Positions 1 to 9,917 of a stretch of DNA of 38,088 nt are shown one piece after another. The stretch lies in the NCBI GenBank assembly GCA_036897485.1, contig JAYMTF010000376.1, positions 1-38,088 of the forward strand, given 5' to 3'. The notes under the pieces are model-generated. The model worked only from the letters and a program-made list of their open reading frames with translations, searched no databases and had not been told where the DNA came from. Position 1 is the first letter of the stretch, and each line of letters begins with the position of its first letter. The translations under genes were made by a program, and so were the position numbers. This DNA is from Pelargonium nanum (Eukaryota; Streptophyta; Magnoliopsida; Geraniales; Geraniaceae).

Positions 1-907
1 TCGACACATCAACATCCAAGTGTGCTTGCGTTGACCCCCGGTCAAAACAGGCGCATCAGCCCGCTTCATCGAAAATTTAACATATCTAATGCTTTTTCCT
101 GCACTCAAAAATCATGTCGTTACACACAATTATTTGTATTCGAGTTAAATGATTCGATAAACAAAATATGTGCAACACGTTATGTGACCTGCCATTGTTC
201 CTCATCCTTTTCTACTCGTATATCTTTTAAATATGTAAAATTGATATCTTGAATGTCGAAAAATACCTGAACAATCAAATAGATGTCGTCCAATATTGGT
301 TTCCATAGCGAGTATATAATACCGCACCCAAGTACTAAAAGAAAAGCTCGGAGCAAGGCTTGTCTTCTTGGGTTTTCCTACAAGAAAACAACATTTAGGA
401 CCAAATTGATGTCATCTAATTTTAAACAAGCAAGAGTTCAAACATTTCACTTTTGCCAATATCTTGTAATATATGTTAGTAACAAATAAAACATATTGCA
501 TAAAAGATATACAAACACTTCTCTTTATCATTAATGTGGAAAGCACATAAATTTACAAATTATAAAATTGACGAGTCACGTGTCTGAAAAGCGTCACGAA
601 TCGTACAGCGTATCAGCATTGGTGCAACATAGACAATCGTGATTATTTTTTATTGTTTTGTGTTTTTCTAAGAGAGATGACATGCATTTGAAAATTTGAT
701 TCATAGCAAAGGACAAAATTATATTTTGCACAATTCAAACGCATTAACTAGTGTGCTTACGGATTGATAACCTAGGTTTGTTATGTGTTTGGTTTGAAAA
801 CATAGGTTAGTTTTTTTTTTTCTTTTTTTTTGATGAAAAAACATATGTTAGTTATGTGTTCAAGAAAGTAACTAAATTATGGAAAATCAACGTTTAATTT
901 CCAAAAT
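1..907. other. Intergenic, no gene seen
   Basis: AT-rich sequence with only short open frames that have no recognisable domain and no supporting splice signals. A CACGTG G-box core occurs near 577-582, but with no gene nearby to regulate it carries little weight. I see nothing else in this stretch. Confidence 0.5.
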
Positions 908-1284
908 GAAAAAGGTCCAAAATGATCCATGACTTATCCAGTTCATGCCATTTGGTTTTTCGAACTATCAAACGTGTCATTTTAGTCCAAAAGATAGGCA
1001 AAAGGGCCGTTATAGTCCGAACGTTTCCAAAAACCGAGCCACGTCAGGACATTTCGTCAAAATCAGAGACGGAATCCGTTAAGTGTTGATGACGTGGCAA
1101 AGATTATTATTAACGGTTCCGTCAGTGAATTTGACGAAATGTCTTTATACGGCTCGATTTTTGAAAACGTCTGGACTCGATTGGCTCTTTCGCAGATCTT
1201 TTAGACTGAAATGACACATTTGATAGTTTAGAGACCAAAATGGCACGAACTAGTTAGCTCAATGACCATTTTGGACCTTTTTCC
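908..1284. mobile_element. Foldback MITE, Mutator-like (long terminal inverted repeats)
   Basis: Two arms of about 175 bp (908-1082 and 1110-1284) are imperfect reverse complements separated by about 27 bp. The outer ends read GAAAAAGGTCC on the left and its complement on the right. The element is flanked by a perfect 10-bp direct repeat TTTCCAAAAT at 898-907 and 1285-1294. Long inverted arms plus a 9-11 bp target duplication are typical of non-autonomous Mutator-like elements; the superfamily is inferred from that. There is no transposase. A transcript through it would form a long hairpin and could feed small-RNA production. Confidence 0.85.
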
Positions 1285-1294
1285 TTTCCAAAAT

Positions 1295-3100
1295 AAGTGC
1301 AGGTGATCTGCAGATGAATTATTGTGAAAGTTTTTGGTTTGCTAACTTAAGCTAAGCAGAGGTAGCAATCGGATTTAGTTCGAATTTTTAACTAAGATCC
1401 GATTCGATAATATATCCGGATCGGATAGGATCATTTTAGTGTAAAATGAGGGGATTTGTCAGGTCAAATCCGATCCGGTTGGTTTTTACGCAAGAAACTA
1501 AGAAAACGATGTGACAAGAAAGCATAATTACCAAATCCATCTTCCGCTGGCAGAAGCGTGGACGACGCAAGAAAAGCAGCAATACTGCATCCTTCCACCG
1601 CAACCATTGTTGGAGTCCATCATCATCTTCCAGTTCCAGATGATCTCTTTCTCTCTGTGTTCTGTCCATTGAACCCAACCCGACCTTTCTTTTTCAACTT
1701 CCTTTTTAACCCTTCTTCAACTCCCTTTTCTTTTTCTTCTTACACCCAGATTCTCATTTACTATTAATTTAGCTCATCATATTTTAATATGGATTACTTT
1801 ATAAAATCAGTCTTTACAATAAAAAAAATCTTTAATTGAATTTTTCAATATCAGATGGTCAATTTTAAAGATCTACTCAAAGGAAATTCAAATCGCATCA
1901 GCCATCTCTTCCCTTAAAGAACATATTGGACAAATGGTTTTGCTTCTTAAGCTTCACAAAAGTTTGACTTTTAACTCAAAATCTCGGGAAACGGTCAAGA
2001 AATCCTAATATTCTCTCTTCTGAAAATTTTAGCCGCCTCCTTTAGTTTTTTGTCTAAATTCTTTTCTCGAACCATTGCCGGTCAATTTTGATCGGCGGTG
2101 GTTTAATATTTTCTTACTTGCATTACCTATTGAATAATAAACGTAGATTTAACTTGACTGGATTTGCTCTTCCGTTGGATTCATCATCACTATTGGCTCC
2201 CCGTATTCGATCCGCTTTCAGATGTCGCATTACCATCTTAACATTCGCTATATGCTAGTTGGGATAATATGTTTACTACATGTAGAGTGACTCTTTTCAT
2301 GTTTTTTTGTTTTGAATTGTATTTTAATAACATTGTTAGTTTTAAGTTTGGTTTCTTTCGTTATTGAAAGTTTGTCTTCCATTGTTGGAAGTTATTTTTC
2401 TTATCATGAATATGCGTGTTTTGTTTGGAAGAACTGTTGTGCGTCAGAAGATGAAGAGGGGAAGAGCGAGTCTGATTGTTCCATTATTGCAGTCAATATT
2501 TCAACCAACTATGTGACAGTTGGTCGTTCGAACATTCAAAATCTGCGAATCAAATTACTGTAATATTTAGTTCTACATCAAGTTTATTCATAATTGAATA
2601 TATAAGTCACTATTACTCTTAATGAGCTGGTAAGGCGCTATTACTCTTTAAGAAAAACTAATGTCACATAAAAAGGGTATTCGAATTTGTAAGGAATATT
2701 TTTATTTTCTTTCAAAATGGAATTATAATCTTTGGATAAAATCATAAAAGTGAATTTCTAAAATTCAAAATTTTGTTATATAAATAAAAGGAAATAGAAA
2801 ATATCTTTTAAAAAAAGGAAATAGAATAATAAATAAATAATTATTTGGTGTCCAAAATCATAAATGAGTCACGAGAGAATCAAAACCGTTGAACCAACTA
2901 CGAAGCCAGATTCCAGAGACGTAGTCAACAATCAACATTCAACAACCCCAGTAGTCTACTCTAGACTTGACCCTATCAGATCATTCTCTCATATAATACC
3001 ATTAACCAGTAACCACCACTTTCGCTGCTTCCCAGAACACAACCCGACGTCGTTTCGTTCTAGCCACCGGCCACACAAACAAACAAAAACACACTCCCCC
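1295..3100. other. Intergenic and promoter region of the RING gene
   Basis: This stretch is AT-rich with no confident gene. Positions 1370-1480 contain several GGATCGGAT-like and CCGATCCG-like words of the kind seen in degenerate plant transposons, but no ends could be set. A pyrimidine-rich run lies at 1685-1750. Open frames at 2312-2563 and 2864-3139 have no family resemblance. The last few hundred bases should hold the promoter of the downstream gene; a weak TATA-like ATATAATACC occurs near 2992. Confidence 0.4.
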
Positions 3101-3164
3101 AGTAGTGCCACCTCCACCACCACCACCACTCCCAAGTAGCTCCTCCCCCACCTCGCCTACCTAC

Positions 3165-3231
3165 TTTCTCTCTCTACAATTCTACATCTTTCTCTCTCTA
3201 CAATTCTACATCTTTCTCTCTCTACAATTCT
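3165..3231 (+). repeat. 24-bp tandem repeat, 2.8 copies, in the 5' leader
   Basis: A 24-bp pyrimidine-rich unit beginning TTTCTCTCTCTACAATTC is repeated at 3165-3188, 3189-3212 and (partial) 3213-3231 without mismatch. It ends 16 bp before the ATG of the RING gene, so it lies in the probable 5' untranslated leader. CT-rich leaders are common in plant genes. The exact copies suggest recent slippage and probable length variation between individuals. Confidence 0.9.
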
Positions 3232-3247
3232 CTTCCCAATTTCTTCA

Positions 3248-6200
3248 ATGGAGGAGGAGCTGTTACGTAACGGCGACGGCGGCGGTGGTGAAGGTAACGG
3301 TGTTTCTCTGCTCCGGCTACCGACCATAACCACCTCTCTGTCTTTGCCTCTCGTGCGCTACACCAGCCGTCTGATCTCCGGCGAAAACCGCCAGAGTTTC
3401 TTCCGGGACTACGCCGAGCCCCGATCGGACGACGCCGACCTAAATTGCGCCTACTCGAAGCCCATTGTGGTGCTCGACTTGATATGGAACCTGGCTTTCG
3501 TGGTGGTGGCGGTGGTTGTCCTCTTGTCCACATTACGAGAGAGACCGTCCACTCCGTTGAGGGTTTGGCTGTTTGGCTACACTGTGCAGTGCCTCTTGCA
3601 TGTAGGTTTTGTGTGTGTTGAGTGCAGAAATAGGAATCGCGATGAAGATTATGGGATTGAGGACCAGCTGCCATTGTCACCATCTCAAAGTCGCGGCCAT
3701 ATCAGGTAGCTTAATTTTGTAAATTTTCCCGGCGATTACTTCGTTTTAGCCTGTTTTGATTTGACGACCTAGCAATGCTGTTGTGGCCGTTGATACAGTA
3801 CTATTAGCAAATCTCATATTCAATTATATAATTTTTTAAATAAAAATTTCTCCTCTTATATGAAAAGAATCTTTTGATTGTTGGGAAGTATTGTTTTTGG
3901 TACTTTTAGAATTTCTGTTCTTTTGATTATTTGTTCCATGTTTACAATAGACATGACAGATTTAGCTCCATGATGCCATTTATAGCATATGTGTTGAACT
4001 GTTTGGACTGTAACACACATTGATTTTAACCTCTATATGCCACAATATTTTCATTTCCTTAGAAATAGCATGATTTCTGTTTAGTTATTTAAGGATTTGT
4101 GCATACCGTACGTACCATCTGATCTCGGTTCTTTCGTTTCCTAAGGTGTAAGGTATGTACAACCCCAAAATGAGTTATCATGACCAATTTACCAAGGGTT
4201 TTGTGGAATTAATATGGATTCACATCCTCGGGGAACTACGCCACCCTTGAAGTTAAGCCTTGAGACTAGTTAAATGAAATTTGGACTCAACTTTCTTGCA
4301 GTCCTATGGTTCAACCAAACATACGTTCTTAAGATTATTTCTGGTGCATCTCTATTGGCTGTCCAAATTGAAATTAACCCACAGGTTAAGGTGGAGGATG
4401 GCTGTTTAACTTGTGGATGCTAATCTCTCTTTCATCATCTCCTTGGGTGTTGGATTAATTTCAGATAGTTAATTTTTTCCCTTGAGCTTGTTGATATGGG
4501 TGCTTTTGTAATTGTATGCTCTCAGGATGACTATATGCATAGAGGTTGGTTTTAAGGTCTGGTGTTACTCAACTTACATATGTAAGTTGTAGATTGAGAT
4601 GTTTGTAGGTGGCACCTGCTGCTGCTGCTCTGAAGATTAGTCTCAAGTTATCGTAGCTAAGATTGTAATGATTACAGACAAGGTGGTGGTGTGATTAAGA
4701 TTTTCTATTTTGTTTAGCTGTTTGTTTTCTCTTTTTCCCTCTGCCCTCCATTTCCATCCCAAGCAACCTTAAAGAAAAGAACATACTAAAATACTACTCT
4801 CTCCCCAAACTATAGCCTTTATCTTGAAGCAAGTTCAAAATACAGTTCCAGTTTCTTCGATTCTTTGAACAGATCGGAACAGTGAACTAAGTTGTTTATT
4901 CATGTCTAACCTTCTAACATGCTTTTCCTCCTCTCTTGCTAATCTAAGGAGGGTGGAAGATATTTTAGAGTTTTATGAGTAAAACATGGAGGTTTTTGTA
5001 TCAACTGCTGAAATAAAAAAATTAATTTTACTTCAGAATCATTTTATGTCTCTTGTTCACATCCACTCAAAATGAATTTCTATTCGTTTAATCCTGATAG
5101 TGTTGGTCTGAAGTCCATAAAATTATATTCATCCACGACTTACATTCATCTAAAACTTCTTTCCTGGTCTCTCCAAACATGTGTTATTAGTCTTGGACTT
5201 ATATTTGTTGATATGTCTTTATACTACTCAACATAATTTCAATTGATATTGGAAGATGGCATTTTAGTCAGATTACAATCTGCTGAAACCAGCCCTGATC
5301 TTTTCTTACTACTTTTGTTGGATTCGCTGTGTTGTCGCTGTCTATTCTGTGGGGGCATGTTAGTGAGATGGGTGTGATTTGAGATCTTACTGTTAGGGTT
5401 AGGAATATGTTATTCAAATTGCTAGTTGATGTGGAAGCTCTATTTTCTAAAATAAACTCAACATGGAGCATTGCAAAAGAGCTAAGTCTCTATTCTGCAC
5501 ACACAAAGATTGGAAAAAATGATGCCAAATTCTCTCAGCCATTGCATATGCCTTTTATAGTTGTAATGATTTGTATGTGTGCTTCTCATTTGTAAGTTCC
5601 CATTGGCATCACTACATGTGCATTTTGGTATAATAATAATATATTATGAAAAGTCGGTAAGCATTGTTTGAAAAGTCATGGGTATCTTGATGATGAAAGA
5701 ATGTCCGTTATGCAGAATTGCAAAAAGTTTGGAGTCAGTGAATACCATCATATCATCTCTTTGGTGGGTGCTAGGGTTCTATTGGCTTGTTTTAGGTGGT
5801 CAAGCACTCCTGCAAGATTCTCCCCGCTTATACTGGTGAGTGCCATGCCTTCAAATTTTTGTAAAAAGCTTGCTTATAAGCCATCTTCTAAATGGGCTTG
5901 CATTTGCAAACATGAAGTTGTAGAATCTCATAATGCCAAAATAAATTTATTTCTTTCCAAAAGAAAAAAAGAGTAATTTGATACAAATGTGTTGAGATTT
6001 GAGAGCGCACACATCCTGTAATAATCTTTAGTAAAATAGCTGTTAGCTATTTCCCTTTCACGGTGATAAGATTGAAGAATACATTTGTAATTTGTGCTTG
6101 TTACTGTGTCTTGAGCTGGAAGATTAATTATTATCACGATTCTTCAACACTAACATAGAGACCTGGATGTCTTATACACAATACAAAAAGCATGATCCAT

Positions 6201-8108
6201 ATGAAGGCCAAGTAATTTATGGACAACAGAATACAACTATGACATATGACCCTCAAAAGAGAGAGAAAAACAAATCAAGAGTAAAGAAGAAAAACAAATT
6301 TACCTCGGATGTGATTGCTATACTTGCGATACTTCCTTTTGTTATTACTTACTCCCTGCATCTTGTTTCTCTAGCATTCTTGTCCCACAATGGGTGTCCT
6401 CTTTTCTTTTCAAGAAGTTAGTTATGTATGAATTATCAATGGTATCCCTATACTAAGTTAGTATCTTTTAAGTTTGTTTCAACACTTGTTCATGTGGTTA
6501 CAAGAGGAAATGTACAACACTAACTAACTTAATTTTGTCTCAAAATGGAAACTAAGACACTCAATTTGGGATGAAGGGAGTAAAGCATTTGCATGTTTAT
6601 CAAGCAAATAGAACCATCTTTGATTAATCATGTGCATAATGTGCAGGTTAACAGTGGTCTTTCTAGCATTTGATGTCTTCTACATCGTATTCTGCATTGG
6701 AATGGCATGTATTATCTTTATTGCTCTCTTCTGTTGCATTCCAGTTGTGGCAATTGCCTATGCTGTGAAAGTTAAGGAGGGTGCATCTGAAGATGAAATT
6801 AGGGCTCTTCCTAAATATAGATTTTGCCGTAAAAGTTCATGGGGGATATTTGGTAATGATAATAAGAAGCCAAATGTTGTTGGAGCAAGAGCTGAGTTGG
6901 GCATCAGTAACTCTGCTAATGAACTCGCTCTTCCACCCGATGATTCTGTAAGTGTCTACGACACATCTTATATTGCCCTGCCTCATTTCCCTTTTTTCTT
7001 TCGAATCTCTTTTGATTTAGATTTATTTAGTTGGCTATACTTGTCATATCCTTCATTTTCACAATACACACTACACAGGATAACCGCTCCTTATTTTACC
7101 TATCATTTCTCCTGCATTCTTCAATTGTAGTTCCTTCAAGCCTGCTACTATAGATTTCACTATGAATGTTATGCATTGATCAAATAGTTTTGACTGGAGT
7201 GAATCTTCCAAAACGTGATTTAAACTTGCCATTAATACTTGTTGTGAAGATATTCAGTTTATATAAGAAGTGTTAAGATATTCTTGCTGATAAAAAAAAA
7301 AAAGAAGTGTTAATATATTCTATAAATAAATTAAGTAGATTTTATGGAAAACTAATAATAAACGATGGATAGTATCATCGAGGTTTTTTGTTTTTGCCAA
7401 ATCTCACATCTAAAAAGGTATAGTTACAGATGACATTTGCTGTTAAACCGCTTTTACAGTCGTTGCCCCACTAAACCTGAGAATAAGATAACTTGTATCT
7501 CCATAATCATGGTAGTAACTTCCTGCAACAATATGGGACAACTTTTTGCTGGTAAGTGGTAGTAAAATTATCATAGGTAATGAATCATGAGAAATTGGTA
7601 TCCAAGCCTGTGGTTCGACCTTCAGTTACAGGATCACAGTCTTCAATACACTCACTTTTTTCACACGAATCCAGAAACTGTGACTCGGCAACTGATGGTT
7701 ATGTTTTTTTTAGGTGGATGACAATCTCATGTAAACCAAGGTCCCTTGTAGTAAGAATGGCCTGGATGATATTTGACTTTATATATCATTAAGATGTGTC
7801 ATGTAAAAAGAAACAGTTAGTGCAGGTGTCTTGGAATTTTATAGATGCTATACCTATTTTCACATAGCTGAGGTGGTAAGCTTATTTCTTGTACAAAATG
7901 GATGCAGATATGGAAGCTAACTTTTGCATGTATGGTACTTGGACAGGAATGTTGCATCTGCCTTGCTCACTACGACGATGGAGCCGAGCTGTGTACCCTT
8001 CCATGTAGCCACCATTTTCATTGTGGATGCATCAGCAGATGGCTTCGGATAAACGCAACATGCCCTCTCTGCAAATTCAACATTCTCAGGGGCGATTCGC
8101 TCATTTGA
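3248..8108 (+). CDS. RING-H2 membrane E3 ubiquitin ligase (At1g12760/At1g80400-like)
   Basis: Four coding exons, joined by me: 3248-3705, 5716-5835, 6647-6947 and 7947-8108, all with GT-AG introns and in phase. They total 1041 bp, 346 aa. Hydrophobic segments lie near residues 73-93 and 105-125 (exon 1), 166-182 (WWVLGFYW, exon 2) and 194-232 (exon 3). A C-terminal RING-H2 follows: C295-x2-C298, C313, H315, H318, C321, C332-x2-C335, with all eight zinc ligands present. The order ([28 protein letters not shown]-like, [13 protein letters not shown]) matches the plant family of four-pass membrane RING proteins; these are expected to pass ubiquitin from an E2 to substrates at a membrane. Substrate unknown. 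The N-terminus is short for the family (about 340-410 aa). Introns are 2.0, 0.8 and 1.0 kb; intron 2 carries a MITE. Exon 2 is invisible as an open frame because a neighbouring frame is open across it. Confidence 0.93.
6352..6580. mobile_element. Stowaway-like MITE, copy 1 (RING gene intron 2)
   Basis: The right end GATGAAGGGAG is followed by TA (6581-6582), and the left end CTCCCTGCA is preceded by TA (6350-6351). The ends resemble plant Stowaway termini (CTCCCTCxGTCCC). After CTCCCTGCA the left end seems to carry about 20 extra bases before the family sequence resumes at TGTCCCACAATGG. The interior is alignable by eye to the element at 21960-22172 (AGTTAGTTAT, a GAATTA..CAAT.. block, GTTTGTT.CAACA). 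Confidence 0.7.
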
Positions 8109-8128
8109 CCTCTCTCCTTTCTTCTCTC

Positions 8129-8134
8129 AATAAA
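8129..8134 (+). promoter_or_regulatory. Possible polyadenylation signal of the RING gene
   Basis: AATAAA begins 21 bp after the stop codon, and T-rich sequence follows around 8230-8260. Plant poly(A) signals are loose, so the match is only suggestive. Confidence 0.35.
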
Positions 8135-8461
8135 AGGGGAAGATCAATAGCAGATAACTCATATCCTCTCGTTGACTTTGATGTAAAAAACACAAGATTA
8201 AAGAGAAACAATAGTGTGAAAAATGAAGTTTTCTTTTATTTATTTTTTTCCTTTTTGAATTAGAGTTCATAGTAAATGATGACCATCATATCTGTACACT
8301 GCTTTAGGTAATTTATTATGAAGATTCTTACTTGTGTTGCAAGTTTGCATTCTCAAAGTTAGGTTCAAAGGCATTCCAATCAAATAATCTTAGATTTGGA
8401 ATTGGAATTGGAATTTACATAGAAACAGGACAAGTATATTCACTGTTGTTTTGTTTGTGCC

Positions 8462-8469
8462 TATAAATA
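8462..8469 (+). promoter_or_regulatory. TATA box of the hydrolase gene
   Basis: TATAAATA lies 36 bp before the ATG at 8506. Transcription would start close to the ATG, giving a very short leader of roughly 5-15 nt. The RING gene stop is only 353 bp upstream, so the promoter of this gene must overlap or abut the RING gene's 3' end. Confidence 0.65.
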
Positions 8470-8505
8470 CATAAATAAAAACCTATGCATCACATATTTT
8501 AAAAC

Positions 8506-9480
8506 ATGGTTGTTCACCCAATATCGGATGCTAACGAGAAAAGCCCTTTCGGCTCTTTTACACCTTCCGAGTTTTATGCTCGTCATTCTGTGACTCACTC
8601 CTCCGACTACATCACCAATTCAAGGGGTGTCAGGCTTTTCACCCAGTGGTGGGCCCCTCTCCCACCCACCACCGTCACCGGCATTGTCGCCGTCGTTCAT
8701 GGCTTCACCGGCGAGTCCAGCTGGTTCATCCAACTCACCTCCATCCTCTTCGCCAAGTCCGGATTCGCCACCTGCGCCATCGACCTCCAGGGCCACGGCT
8801 TCTCCGACGGCCTCCGCGCCCACATTCCCGACATCAACCCCCTCGTTGCTGACTGCATCTCTTTCTTCGACTCCTTCCGCGCCCGCCACCCGCCATCGCT
8901 CCCCTCCTTCCTTTACGCCGAGTCCTTCGGCGGCGCCATCGCACTCTTCCTCACCTTCCACCAAAAAGGGAAATGGGACGGGCTCGTCCTTAGTGGCGCC
9001 ATGTGCGGTGTCAGCCCCAAGTTCAAGCCTCCGTGGCCGCTGGAGCACTTCCTCGGATTCGTGGCGGCGATAGCGCCGACGTGGCGCATGTTGCCGACAC
9101 GCGGGCCCTTGGTGGACATGTGCTTCAAGGTAGATTGGAAGAAAAAGTTGGCGATGGCTAACTCGAGGAAGCCGCCGACAATGCCGAGGGCAGCGACGGC
9201 GCAGGAGCTGCTGAGAGTGAGCAAGGAGCTGCAGGGGAGGTTGGAGGAGGTGGAGGTGCCATTGTTGATCGTGCACGGAGGTAACGACGTCGTGTGCGAT
9301 CCGCAGAACGCGAAAGATCTCTACTGCAGTGCAGCGAGCAAGGACAAAACGTTGAAGATATATCCCGGAATGTGGCACCAGCTAATCGGAGAGTCCCAAG
9401 AGGACGTGGATTTGGTATTTGGAAACATTGTGGAGTGGCTTCGAGATCGGAGCACACACAAAACATGTAAGAGCAACTGA
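8506..9480 (+). CDS. Monoacylglycerol lipase-like alpha/beta hydrolase (At1g11090-like)
   Basis: A single intronless exon of 324 aa. The alpha/beta-hydrolase landmarks are present: an oxyanion-hole segment HGFTGESSW (65-73), the nucleophile elbow AESFGGA with S140, the acid D261 in HGGNDVVCDP, and the catalytic H291 in GMWHQLIGE. Length and motifs fit the plant monoacylglycerol lipase / lysophospholipase family (hydrolase_4), and residues such as GFTGESSWF, DLQGHGFSDGLRAHIPDINP and PPWPLEH match the clade of Arabidopsis At1g11090. Expected reaction: hydrolysis of a monoacylglycerol or similar ester to a fatty acid; substrate not shown here. The elbow is A-E-S-F-G instead of canonical G-x-S-x-G. 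There is no signal peptide or membrane segment. The first two thirds are strikingly GC-rich with C/G third positions, unlike the AT-rich neighbours; this creates long spurious frames on the other strand. It is convergent with the exportin gene. Confidence 0.95.
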   Translation: MVVHPISDANEKSPFGSFTPSEFYARHSVTHSSDYITNSRGVRLFTQWWAPLPPTTVTGIVAVVHGFTGESSWFIQLTSILFAKSGFATCAIDLQGHGFSDGLRAHIPDINPLVADCISFFDSFRARHPPSLPSFLYAESFGGAIALFLTFHQKGKWDGLVLSGAMCGVSPKFKPPWPLEHFLGFVAAIAPTWRMLPTRGPLVDMCFKVDWKKKLAMANSRKPPTMPRAATAQELLRVSKELQGRLEEVEVPLLIVHGGNDVVCDPQNAKDLYCSAASKDKTLKIYPGMWHQLIGESQEDVDLVFGNIVEWLRDRSTHKTCKSN

Positions 9481-9917
9481 AATGTAAAAATATAAGAACA
9501 TAAAACCATAAATGAAAGCATATATTCAGCCTGAATAGGACTGATCTTATATCTGGTCTGTAGCAACCATTCAAAAGTCCATGTGAACAAAATTATAGAT
9601 CTGCACACAAGGAAACACATGTATATACTAAACTTGATGAAAATGGATATGAAACATCTACTATCCTTTTGTATGTTCCTCGCACAATTTATACAGTACA
9701 CCACCATAAACCATTGCTAACACATCAAATCAAACAACCAATCATTCCACATGTTTCTTCTTTTCCTTTTGACTTGTTTGTCTTTAGTTGGTATATTACC
9801 AAACTATGGAGCATGAAGCGCTTTCTTCTTCGAGCTGGAAGAGGTGAGGAAGTATGGTATATACATCAGCCCTGTTTGGTGCAAAATAATAGTTAGCTCT
9901 CCCAATATTGTTGCACG
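9481..9917. other. Shared 3' region of two convergent genes
   Basis: 438 bp separates the stop of the hydrolase (+) from the stop of the exportin gene (-). Both 3' untranslated regions and poly(A) sites must lie here, and overlap of the two transcripts is possible. No open frame with coding character is present. Confidence 0.6.

Noticed and set aside
1436..1678. Possible small minus-strand gene with a donor-like GTAATT near 1530
   Set aside because: No continuation exon was found to the left, where the foldback element lies, and the peptide is unrecognised.
2312..2563. 84-codon open frame (+) with an N-terminal hydrophobic stretch
   Set aside because: It resembles a small secreted protein superficially, but lacks a TATA box, codon bias or any recognisable family. 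AT-rich sequence often yields such frames.
2864..3139. Upstream open frame before the RING gene
   Set aside because: It probably lies in the promoter rather than the transcript, and its Thr/Ser/Pro-rich composition looks like translated leader sequence.
5668..5976. 103-codon open frame covering RING exon 2
   Set aside because: The frame is off by one from the true exon. The +1 frame gives the family sequence with WWVLGFYW and correct splice phases.
6167..6421. 85-codon open frame (+) with a hydrophobic tail
   Set aside because: It lies in intron 2 of the RING gene and runs into the Stowaway MITE; no similarity recognised.
8620..9378. 252-codon open frame on the minus strand, plus several other frames over 8627-9574
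   Set aside because: These are shadows of the GC-rich hydrolase. Codon bias of the real frame removes stop codons from others, and the translations are low-complexity with no domain.
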